Below are positions 1-5,900 of a stretch of DNA of 12,662 nt, piece after piece. The translations under genes and the position numbers were made by a program. Location: the NCBI GenBank assembly GCA_026400305.1, contig JAPLPI010000296.1, positions 1 through 12,662 of the forward strand. The letters are read 5' to 3'. The DNA is from Alphaproteobacteria bacterium. GTDB taxonomy: Bacteria > Pseudomonadota > Alphaproteobacteria > Micropepsales > Micropepsaceae. The stretch's first letter is position 1. Each line of letters starts with the position of its first letter. The notes beneath the pieces were generated by a model. It saw only the letters and a program-made list of their open reading frames with translations. It was not told the origin of the DNA and searched no databases.

Positions 1-204
1 GATATTGTCGGCCTGCTGGACGGTGTCGCCCATGCGGCCGGGGCTGCCCGCCGTGATGCTGGCGTTGATCGGATCGGCCGTGGTGCCGCTGAAGTAATAG
101 GTGTCGTAGCCCGCAGGCACGATGCGCTGGGCGCTGGCCGGCAGGACGGAGGTGCAAAGCGCCAAGGCTACGCCGAGGCAGGCAAATTTCCAAAAATCCG
201 TCAT
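1..204 (-). CDS. Secreted protein of unknown function, N-terminal part only
   Basis: The start codon lies at 204-202 and the frame stays open for 68 codons to the window edge, so the gene is cut off. A purine-rich ribosome binding site (GAGGAGA) sits a few bases upstream of the ATG, which supports this start. The first 26 residues (MTDFWKFACLGVALALCTSV and on to ASAQ) form a Sec signal peptide with a likely AlaSerAla-Gln cleavage region, so the product is exported. The mature part begins RIVPAGYDTYYFSGTT and is rich in Gly, Ala, Thr and Ser. I do not recognise a family from the visible 42 mature residues. It lies 69 bases downstream of recQ on the same strand but has its own ribosome binding site, and its character is unrelated to DNA repair. 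Confidence 0.75.
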   Translation of the reverse strand, partial: MTDFWKFACLGVALALCTSVLPASAQRIVPAGYDTYYFSGTTADPINASITAGSPGRMGDTVQQADNI

Positions 205-273
205 GAGTATCTCTCCTCGTTGAATATGGTCCGGTGAGTATGCACGCTTAACGCCAGCGCGCATCAGGAAATT

Positions 274-2076
274 TCAGCTGCCGTGTGCCGCGATCGCTGC
301 CAGGAATGTAGGACCGAAGTCCTTAAGCTTGGCTGCGCCCACGCCGTTGACGACGGCGAGTTCGCTCAGATTGCGCGGGCACAGAGCCGCCATGTCGATC
401 AGCGTGCGGTCCGAAAAGATCACATAGGCCGGCACCTTGCGTTCACGCGCCAGCCGGAGCCGCACCGCCTTTAGCGCCGCCAGCAGGCCGGGGTCGCCGC
501 CATCGCTCAGCGCCGCGACATCGGCCCTTGCCTTGCCGCGCGGGGTCATTTCGCGGAAATGGAACAGGCTTATCCCTCGCCGAAGGTCTTCGCCGCGCTC
601 GGCGATCGCAAGACCGCCGTGATCATCCGGCGCCAGGAAACCGGCCGCCACCATCTGGCGGATCAGCGATGTCCACTCTTCTTTCTTGCGGGTCGCTCCA
701 CTGCCGAACGCGGCCAATGTGTCATGGCCTCGCTCCTTGATCTTCTGGGTGCCGGCGCCGCGCAGGATGTCGATGACATGGGTAGCGCCGAAGCGTTCGC
801 CCGATTGCAGCACCGCCGCCAGTACGGCCTGGGCCTCCCGGGTACCATCCTTGAGCGGCACGCTGTCCAGGCAATTGTCGCAGTTGCCGCACGGCTCGGC
901 CTGCTCACCGAAATACTTCAACAGGATCTGGCGGCGGCATCCCCCCGCTTCGCAATAGCCAATGAGCGTGCCCAGCCGGCCATGCGCACGCCGCTTGTGC
1001 TCATCGCTGGCCTCTTCATTGTCGATGAACATGCGGCGCATGCGGATGTCGCCCGATCCGAACAGCATGTGCGCTTCGGCAGCCCGGCCGTCGCGGCCGG
1101 CACGACCGATCTCCTGGTAATAGGCTTCCAGGTTGCCCGGCAGGTCGGTGTGAAAGACGTAGCCCACATCCGGCTTGTCGATGCCCATGCCAAAGGCAAT
1201 GGTCGCCACCATCACCACGCCGGCTTCGGTCATAAAGCGGTTCTGGTTGGTGTCGCGCATCTCTTTGCTCATGCCCGCGTGATAGGGCAGCGCCTTGACC
1301 TTGCAGCGCTCCAGGAATTCGGCGGTCTCCTCGGTCTTCTTGCGCGACAGGCAATAAACAATGCCGCTCTTACCCGCATGGCGCTGCACTAAATCCAGCA
1401 GCTGCGCCTTGCCGTCATTGCGCGCCGCGACGCTGAGCTTGATGTTGGGCCGGTCAAAACCCAGCACAAGGGTCTCGACCTGACCGGCGAACAGGCGGGC
1501 AGCAATATCGCGGCGCGTCGCCTCGTCCGCCGTCGCGGTCAGGGCGATGATCTGCACCTTGGGGAATAGGGTGCGCAGCCGCGACAGCTGCTCATATTCG
1601 GGGCGGAAGGCCGGCCCCCATTGGGAGATGCAGTGCGCCTCATCAACCGCGATCAGCCGGACATCGGTGCGGGCCAGGGCCTCCAGCATCCGCTCCGTCA
1701 TCAGCCGTTCGGGCGCCAGGTACAAAAGCCGGGTCTCGCTCGCCGTCACCCGCCGCCATGCGGCGATATTTTCGTCGCGCTCGATGGAGGAATTGATGGT
1801 GTCGGCCGCCACCCCGGCCAGGCGCAGCGCGGCGACCTGATCCTGCATCAGCGCCACCAGCGGCGAGACCACGATGGTCAGCCCGCCCAGCACCAGTGCC
1901 GGTACCTGGTAGCAGAGCGACTTGCCCGCGCCGGTCGGCATAACCGTCAAAACGGGGCGCCCGGCCAGTAACGTCTCGATCGCCATGGCCTGGCCGGGGC
2001 GAAAATCGTCAAAGCCGAACACATCCTTGAGGATGCGCCGTTTGGGATCGTCGGAAATCGCGATTTGCTGATTCAC
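274..2076 (-). CDS. recQ: ATP-dependent DNA helicase RecQ
   Basis: This is a cytoplasmic 3'-5' superfamily 2 DNA helicase of recombination and replication-fork repair. The 600-residue protein has the usual RecQ layout. Walker A MPTGAGKS is at 46-53 (Lys52), the DEAH box at 145-148 is followed by CISQWG, motif III-like ALTATAD is near 178-184, GMGIDKPDV is at 296-304, and the motif VI-like QEIGRAGRDGR is at 321-331. The RecQ-C zinc cysteines appear as Cys380, Cys396, Cys399 and Cys402. A winged-helix region follows, and an HRDC domain covers about 530-598. The start codon is GTG (2076-2074). An in-frame TAA lies three codons upstream, and an AAGG ribosome binding site is close by, so no longer start is possible. 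Length matches the family. No damage is seen and all motifs are intact. Confidence 0.97.
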   Translation of the reverse strand: MNQQIAISDDPKRRILKDVFGFDDFRPGQAMAIETLLAGRPVLTVMPTGAGKSLCYQVPALVLGGLTIVVSPLVALMQDQVAALRLAGVAADTINSSIERDENIAAWRRVTASETRLLYLAPERLMTERMLEALARTDVRLIAVDEAHCISQWGPAFRPEYEQLSRLRTLFPKVQIIALTATADEATRRDIAARLFAGQVETLVLGFDRPNIKLSVAARNDGKAQLLDLVQRHAGKSGIVYCLSRKKTEETAEFLERCKVKALPYHAGMSKEMRDTNQNRFMTEAGVVMVATIAFGMGIDKPDVGYVFHTDLPGNLEAYYQEIGRAGRDGRAAEAHMLFGSGDIRMRRMFIDNEEASDEHKRRAHGRLGTLIGYCEAGGCRRQILLKYFGEQAEPCGNCDNCLDSVPLKDGTREAQAVLAAVLQSGERFGATHVIDILRGAGTQKIKERGHDTLAAFGSGATRKKEEWTSLIRQMVAAGFLAPDDHGGLAIAERGEDLRRGISLFHFREMTPRGKARADVAALSDGGDPGLLAALKAVRLRLARERKVPAYVIFSDRTLIDMAALCPRNLSELAVVNGVGAAKLKDFGPTFLAAIAAHGS

Positions 2077-2102
2077 GCGGCCTTATATCACGCTTGGCGA
2101 TT

Positions 2103-2228
2103 CTACAGACGCCTGTGGAGCTTGCGAATGATGCCGTCGGCAGTTTTCTCGCAAACGCCCGGCACCACCGCATGCGCCAGCGCAGCCAGCCCCGCACCCA
2201 GCAGCGGCAAGACAAAGAACAGCGCCAC
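2103..2228 (-). CDS. Possible 41-residue small membrane protein upstream of recQ
   Basis: A minus-strand frame starts with GTG (2228-2226) and ends with TAG (2105-2103), 26 bases before the recQ start. It translates as a hydrophobic helix (VALFFVLPLLGAGLAALAHA) followed by a short charged tail ending in RKLHRRL. A single N-terminal membrane helix with a basic tail is typical of small inner-membrane proteins. Against it, the start is GTG, no good ribosome binding site is visible, and an in-frame TAG lies just upstream. I do not recognise it. It could be a chance frame or the remnant of a longer gene. Confidence 0.25.
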   Translation of the reverse strand: MALFFVLPLLGAGLAALAHAVVPGVCEKTADGIIRKLHRRL

Positions 2229-2385
2229 GCGCTAATGCTGGAAATAACTTTCGCCGACGCTGGTGGGATGAGACAGAAACCGACGCCGAAACATCGCCCA
2301 AACTTCTGTTGCGCCGCATCATTCTAGCCCAAAGGCGCGGGCTTGTATGGCTTACAGTTTGCCGGAATATTGGGTAGCAACAAAT

Positions 2386-2392
2386 GGAGGGG
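2386..2392 (+). promoter_or_regulatory. Ribosome binding site that fixes the epimerase start
   Basis: GGAGGGG lies just before the ATG at 2396. An earlier in-frame ATG at 2384 overlaps this site and would leave no room for ribosome binding. Start 2396 also gives a clean signal peptide, so it is preferred. Confidence 0.75.
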
Positions 2393-2395
2393 ATC

Positions 2396-3400
2396 ATGAA
2401 ATACGCAATTCTCGGCGCGGCCTGCCTGATGGCGTGCAGCAACAACGCTTTTGCCGCCAACGCGGTGCGCGCGCCGTTCGGCGCGCTGCCCGACGGCACA
2501 AAGATCGAAACCGTGACCCTGACCAATGGCGCCGGCATGAGCGCTAAGATCATGACACTGGGCGCCACCCTTCAATCGCTGGCCGTGCCGGACAAGGTCG
2601 GTCACAAGGATGATGTGGTGCTGGGCTATGACGCCGCGCAGGAATATCTCACTCGGCCGAATTATTTCGGGGCCTCGGTGGGGCGCTATGCCAACCGTAT
2701 CGCCAAGGGGAAATTCTCCCTCGATGGCAAAGGTTACACGCTGGTCACCAACGACGGCCCCAATTCTCTGCATGGCGGCCCCAAGGGTTTCGACAAGCGG
2801 GTGTGGAAGATCGACTCGGTCACCAGCGGCCCGGACGCCAGGACGGTGTTCAGCTATGTCAGCGCCGATGGCGAAGAGGGCTTTCCCGGCGAACTGAGAG
2901 TCACCGCCACCTATTCCCTGAACGAGCAGAATGAGCTGAAGCTGGAATACACGGCCACCACCTCAAAGCCGACGGTTCTGAACCTGACCAACCATTCCTA
3001 TTTCAATCTGTCGGGCAATGACGCGCGCGATGTGATGGGCAACGTGGTGACCCTACATGCCGCCAAATTCACGCCCGTGGACGCGACCCTGATTCCCACC
3101 GGCGAACGCCGCGCCACGGCCGGCTCGCCCTTCGACTTCCGCACGCCCCATCGGGTGGGTGACCGCATCCGTGACGCCCGCGACCAGCAGATCCGCTATG
3201 GCCGCGGCTATGACCACAACTTCATCGTGGATGGTGCAGCCGGGTCTTTGCGTCCCGCGGCGGTGGTCAATGATCCAGTGTCAGGCCGCACCCTGGAAAT
3301 GAGCATCTCCGCGCCCGGCATCCAGTTTTATACCGGCAACTTCATGGAAGGGCGATGCCATCTGTCTGGAACCCGGCGCGTTTCCGGACGCGCCCAATAA
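2396..3400 (+). CDS. galM: Secreted aldose 1-epimerase (mutarotase), C-terminus frameshifted
   Basis: Aldose 1-epimerases interconvert the alpha and beta anomers of sugars such as galactose, glucose or arabinose. A signal peptide (MKYAILGAACLMACSNNAFA, cleaved near residue 20) places this one in the periplasm, as in other polysaccharide users. Family motifs are clear: FGASVGRYANRI at 91-102, NSLHGG at 123-128, the catalytic-acid His200 in NLTNHSYFNLSG, and YDHNF near 272-276. The frame is normal up to GNFMEG (314-319). It then switches to an unrelated 15-residue tail (starting RCHLSG) and stops at TAA 3398-3400. The true C-terminus, including the catalytic Glu in CLEPG, is in another frame (see 3351-3479). 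The encoded protein is therefore probably inactive unless the shift is a sequencing error. It faces the arabinofuranosidase gene tail to tail, which suggests a shared role in processing released pentose. Confidence 0.88.
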   Translation: MKYAILGAACLMACSNNAFAANAVRAPFGALPDGTKIETVTLTNGAGMSAKIMTLGATLQSLAVPDKVGHKDDVVLGYDAAQEYLTRPNYFGASVGRYANRIAKGKFSLDGKGYTLVTNDGPNSLHGGPKGFDKRVWKIDSVTSGPDARTVFSYVSADGEEGFPGELRVTATYSLNEQNELKLEYTATTSKPTVLNLTNHSYFNLSGNDARDVMGNVVTLHAAKFTPVDATLIPTGERRATAGSPFDFRTPHRVGDRIRDARDQQIRYGRGYDHNFIVDGAAGSLRPAAVVNDPVSGRTLEMSISAPGIQFYTGNFMEGRCHLSGTRRVSGRAQ

Positions 3401-3479
3401 TCCGGACTTTCCCACCGCACGACTGAACCCGGGCCAGTCTTACGTCAACACCATAGTCTACAAGTTCAGCGCCAAGTAG
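3351..3479 (+). pseudogene. Out-of-frame C-terminal piece of the aldose 1-epimerase
   Basis: Read one base out of phase with the upstream frame, this segment gives 42 residues from GDAICLEPGAFPDAPNNPDF to YVNTIVYKFSAK and a TAG stop at 3477-3479. That is a normal mutarotase ending, with the LEP glutamate (catalytic base in the family), the FPDAPNNPDFP proline-rich turn, and the final LNPGQSY...VYKFS strand. In family members roughly 12 to 15 residues normally separate GNFxxG from GDAICLE. Here they directly abut, so the lesion looks like a small deletion whose length is not a multiple of three, rather than a single-base slip. Confidence 0.82.
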
Positions 3480-3506
3480 CTAATCAATTGCCACCACCGC
3501 GACCGA

Positions 3507-5015
3507 CTAGGCTGGCATGTCGAACGCCAGCTTGCCGTCGGCCGTGTTGCTGTTCTTAAACGGAATCGGGCGCACCATATTGGGCGCGTCGAAGCTGTTA
3601 TGCGCGTCCATGGCGAAAGCGGTCAGCACCCGGCCATGTGCCGTGCCCGTCAGGTTGGTAATGACCTGCACGGCATGGGACGGATCGGTATTGACCATGG
3701 CCAGGTAAAGCTTGCCGTCCTTGCCGCGCGCCGCCGATACATCCAGCATCGGCACGCCTTCTCTATAGGTCTTTCCATCCACCTTGGCGGAGTACGGCAC
3801 GGCGCCCATGAACACCTGATACATGTCGAAGACATGATAGGTCGGCGTCAGCACCATCTTTTCCTTGTCGGTCAGGATCATGGCCTGCAGCACATTGATC
3901 ATCTGGGCTATGTTGGCGCCCTTCACCCGGTCGCTGTGACGCTGGAAGATATTCAGGCTCAGCGCCGCCACCTCAGCATCGCGTAATGAGCTCTGCTGGT
4001 AGAGGAAGCCGGGATGGCTGCCCGCTTCCTGGTCGTACCATGTGCCCCATTCATCGACATAAAGGCCGATTTTTTTGGCGGGATCATACTTGTCCATGAT
4101 CGCGGCGGTTTTGCTGACGATCTCGTCGATATGCAGGGCATGCGCCAGGGTTGAGGCCCATTCGCTTTCCGGAAAACCGGTGGCTGGCCCCTTGTCACGG
4201 AAGACGCGCGGCACAGTGTAATAGTGCACGCTGAGACCATCGAACTTGCCGCCATCCCGCATCATAGCTTCGGCAAAATCGTAATTATCGTCATGGCTGC
4301 CGCTGGCGATCTTCAAGCTGCCCATCTCGCGCGGCGTGCCGGCAAAGGTAGCGTAGCGGCGATTGATGTCCGCGGCATATTCGGAACGCATGTTGCCGCC
4401 GCAGCCCCAGGTCTCGTTGCCGATACCCACGAAATGCAAGTTCCAGGGCTTGGCACGGCCGTTCCTGCGCCGCTCATTCGCCAGAGAAGATTTGCTGTCC
4501 GAGGTCATATATTCCAGCCACTGAGCAGAATCGTAAGGCGTCAGCGATCCAACATTGAGCGAGACATAGGCATCCGCACCGATCAGTTCGGAAAAATTCA
4601 TGAACTCATGGGTGCCGAAACTGTTGTCCTCGGTGACGCCGCCCCAATGGACGTTGACCCGCACGGGCCGCTTGGCGCGCGGGCCGATGCCATCACGCCA
4701 GTCGTAAAGGTCGCCGAAACAGCCGCCCGGCCAGCGCACGTTGGGCACATGGATGGCTTTCAGCGCCGCCACGACATCCTTGCGATAGCCATGGGTGTTG
4801 GGAATCTTGCTGTTCTCCCCCACCCAGATGCCTTCATAGATGCCTCGCCCCAGATGCTCGGCAAACTGGCCATAAATATGCCGGCTGATTTCCACGCCGG
4901 GTTTGGAAGTATCGATGGCGACATGGACCACCGCGATCACATCAGGAGCGGGCGCCTGCGCCCCGGCCGGCACAGCCATCGCCAGCAGCGCCAGCCAAAG
5001 AATTTTGCGGATCAT
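3507..5015 (-). CDS. Secreted GH51 alpha-L-arabinofuranosidase (AbfA type)
   Basis: The enzyme releases terminal alpha-L-arabinofuranosyl residues from arabinan, arabinoxylan or their oligosaccharides. The 502-residue protein begins with a Sec signal peptide (MIRKILWLALLAMAVPAGAQ), so it acts in the periplasm or outside. Family GH51 features include IYGQFAEHLGRGIYEGIW at 47-64, RWPGGCFGDLYDWRDGIGPR at 94-113, the acid/base Glu201 in GIGNETWGCGGNM, the HYYT strand near 264-267, and the nucleophile Glu322 in YVDEWGTWYD. A C-terminal beta-sandwich follows (about 385-500). It is full length with both catalytic glutamates present, in contrast to its damaged neighbours. The ATG at 5015 has a GGGGA-type ribosome binding site (GTGGGGAC). 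A LacI-type palindrome upstream suggests sugar-responsive repression. Confidence 0.93.
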   Translation of the reverse strand: MIRKILWLALLAMAVPAGAQAPAPDVIAVVHVAIDTSKPGVEISRHIYGQFAEHLGRGIYEGIWVGENSKIPNTHGYRKDVVAALKAIHVPNVRWPGGCFGDLYDWRDGIGPRAKRPVRVNVHWGGVTEDNSFGTHEFMNFSELIGADAYVSLNVGSLTPYDSAQWLEYMTSDSKSSLANERRRNGRAKPWNLHFVGIGNETWGCGGNMRSEYAADINRRYATFAGTPREMGSLKIASGSHDDNYDFAEAMMRDGGKFDGLSVHYYTVPRVFRDKGPATGFPESEWASTLAHALHIDEIVSKTAAIMDKYDPAKKIGLYVDEWGTWYDQEAGSHPGFLYQQSSLRDAEVAALSLNIFQRHSDRVKGANIAQMINVLQAMILTDKEKMVLTPTYHVFDMYQVFMGAVPYSAKVDGKTYREGVPMLDVSAARGKDGKLYLAMVNTDPSHAVQVITNLTGTAHGRVLTAFAMDAHNSFDAPNMVRPIPFKNSNTADGKLAFDMPA

Positions 5016-5078
5016 GTCCCCACTCTTTTTTCTTTCGTTTATGGTCGCTCCGGCTCTCGCCGACGCTCCATTGCCGCC

Positions 5079-5084
5079 ATGATA
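5079..5084 (-). promoter_or_regulatory. Candidate -10 box for the arabinofuranosidase gene
   Basis: TATCAT on the minus strand matches the sigma70 -10 consensus at five of six positions and lies 63 bases upstream of the ATG. The -35 region (about 5102-5107) is poor, which is common for regulated promoters. It overlaps the LacI-type palindrome. Confidence 0.35.
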
Positions 5085-5105
5085 GCTCTAGAAAAGAGGG
5101 TCAGG

Positions 5106-5115
5106 AAAGCGCTTT
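5106..5115. promoter_or_regulatory. LacI/GalR-family-like operator
   Basis: AAAGCGCTTT is a perfect 10-base palindrome with a central CG, the core typical of LacI/GalR-family sugar repressor operators. It sits where the -35 element of the arabinofuranosidase promoter should be, a position suited to repression. A related half-site (AAAAGCGCT) lies about 100 bases further at 5208-5216, which could allow looping or belong to the receptor gene. No repressor gene is in the window. Confidence 0.4.
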
Positions 5116-5168
5116 AAGCCCTTCGGCGTCCGACGGCAGAAGCGTCCAGTCCTCGCGGCTGAACCCAG

Positions 5169-5204
5169 GGTGCTATCCTAAGTGTCCATACTTAGGACAG
5201 CACC
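5169..5204. repeat. Nested inverted repeat, 15-base arms
   Basis: The left arm GGTGCTATCCTAAGT (5169-5183) and right arm ACTTAGGACAGCACC (5190-5204) pair at 14 of 15 positions around a 6-base loop (GTCCAT). Within it, TGTCC (5183-5187) and GGACA (5195-5199) form a second palindrome in another register. Neither side has a T-run, so it is not a standard terminator. It may be an operator, a small mobile-element relic or a cruciform-forming site. Confidence 0.7.
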
Positions 5205-5297
5205 AAGAAAAGCGCTGCGTAATTCTCGTTTCCCCAAAACACTTTACGGCGCCAGCCGCATTTGTATTTGCTAATTTATTGCTCTACCTCTCGACAA

Positions 5298-5819
5298 ATG
5301 GGTGCTGCCTTGAAACGCGTCGCGCTTCTTGCCGCCTTTCTCATCGCTGCTGCCGTGCCTGTTGTGGCACAGACCATCAGGACCGAGCATGTCGTGGTCT
5401 ACGGGGCCCGGCCTGATTCCGATATCGGCGTTTTGGCCGACAAGGTTCCCGGCTTATTGCAGAGTTTCAGCGCCGGCCAGCTCACCGCCCAGCATGGCGC
5501 CACAGTGCTGGAGGGGGGCAGCATGGGCGGCGAGCTGGCCTTCACCGGCGCCGAGTATTTCGACGGCGATCCGTCCAACCGCAATGCCAGGCTGCCCTCC
5601 ACTGTGGCGGTCAACATGCGCGCTTCGTACCAATTCGATGAACGCTGGCAGCTGTTCGGCCTGGTGAACAATCTGTTCGACGACCATCATGCGCTGTACG
5701 GCGTTTTTTTCGACCCGGGCACCACCGCGGGCCTGGTAACCCCCGCCCTGACCGATTCGCGCACCCTGACCCTGCGCCAGCCGGTATCGTTCCAGCTGGG
5801 CGTCCGCATGAAGATCTAG
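5298..5819 (+). pseudogene. TonB-dependent receptor relic with internal in-frame deletion
   Basis: Intact receptors of this type are outer-membrane barrels of roughly 750-800 residues that import nutrients using TonB energy. This frame encodes only 173 residues. It has a signal peptide (MGAALKRVALLAAFLIAAAV, ending near VVAQ) and the start of the plug (DSDIGVLADKVPGLLQSFSA, then GQLTAQHGATVLE to residue 72). It then passes directly into the last barrel strands: FTGAEYFDGDPSNRN, VAVNMRASYQFDERWQLFGL, VNNLFDDHHALYG, and the end RQPVSFQLGVRMKI. Most of the plug and about twenty strands are missing, yet the frame is preserved across the junction (about 5511-5525). The ATG at 5298 is chosen because it opens the signal peptide; a TTG at 5262 is the only longer start. 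No ribosome binding site is evident. It cannot form a functional barrel, so I call it a pseudogene. Its neighbours suggest it once imported arabinose-containing sugars. Confidence 0.8.
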
Positions 5820-5870
5820 CCTTCTTATTGGCCTTCCTACCGCAGGCGCTGCTACGGCGCTGGCGCCGGT

Positions 5871-5900
5871 CAGCATCCGTCTTTATATGGGCGGATGCTG
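5871..5900 (+). promoter_or_regulatory. Hairpin enclosing the dehydrogenase start codon
   Basis: CAGCATCCG (5871-5879) is the exact reverse complement of CGGATGCTG (5892-5900), giving a 9-bp stem with a 12-base loop. The ATG start at 5895-5897 is in the stem and the weak ribosome binding site (GGGCGG) spans loop and stem. Flanking GGCG (5862-5865) and CGCC (5901-5904) could extend it past a bulge. It could limit translation. Confidence 0.5.

Larger units (their letters stand above)
2077..2395. other. Intergenic gap between recQ and galM
   Basis: This 319-base stretch lies between the divergent starts of recQ (minus) and the epimerase gene (plus), so it should carry promoters for both. I see no RNA gene, no strong terminator and no clear sigma70 promoter with both boxes. 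The only coding candidate is a weak 41-codon minus-strand frame at 2103-2228, listed separately. Upstream of the epimerase there is a loose TTGTAT / AATATT pair around 2344-2372, too weak to call. Confidence 0.6.
5016..5297. other. Divergent regulatory gap between arabinofuranosidase and receptor relic
   Basis: This 282-base gap separates two divergent genes and carries no convincing coding frame. It contains a -10-like TATCAT for the arabinofuranosidase, a LacI-type palindrome (5106-5115), a 36-base nested inverted repeat (5169-5204) and a second AAAAGCGCT half-site near 5209. The last 80 bases before the receptor relic are AT-rich (around 5260-5290), but no clear promoter can be named there. 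Confidence 0.6.

Noticed and set aside
559..1392. 277-codon plus-strand open frame
   Set aside because: It lies fully antisense to recQ, whose helicase motifs are unmistakable. It is a GC-rich shadow frame with no recognisable domain.
4224..5117. 297-codon plus-strand open frame
   Set aside because: It is antisense to the GH51 gene and resembles no family. Its His- and Ala-rich composition is typical of shadow frames.
5169..5204. Rho-independent terminator
   Set aside because: The hairpin is strong, but no T-run follows on either strand and both neighbouring genes read away from it.
5262..5297. Upstream TTG start for the receptor relic
   Set aside because: It would add 12 residues ahead of a normal signal peptide and has no ribosome binding site.
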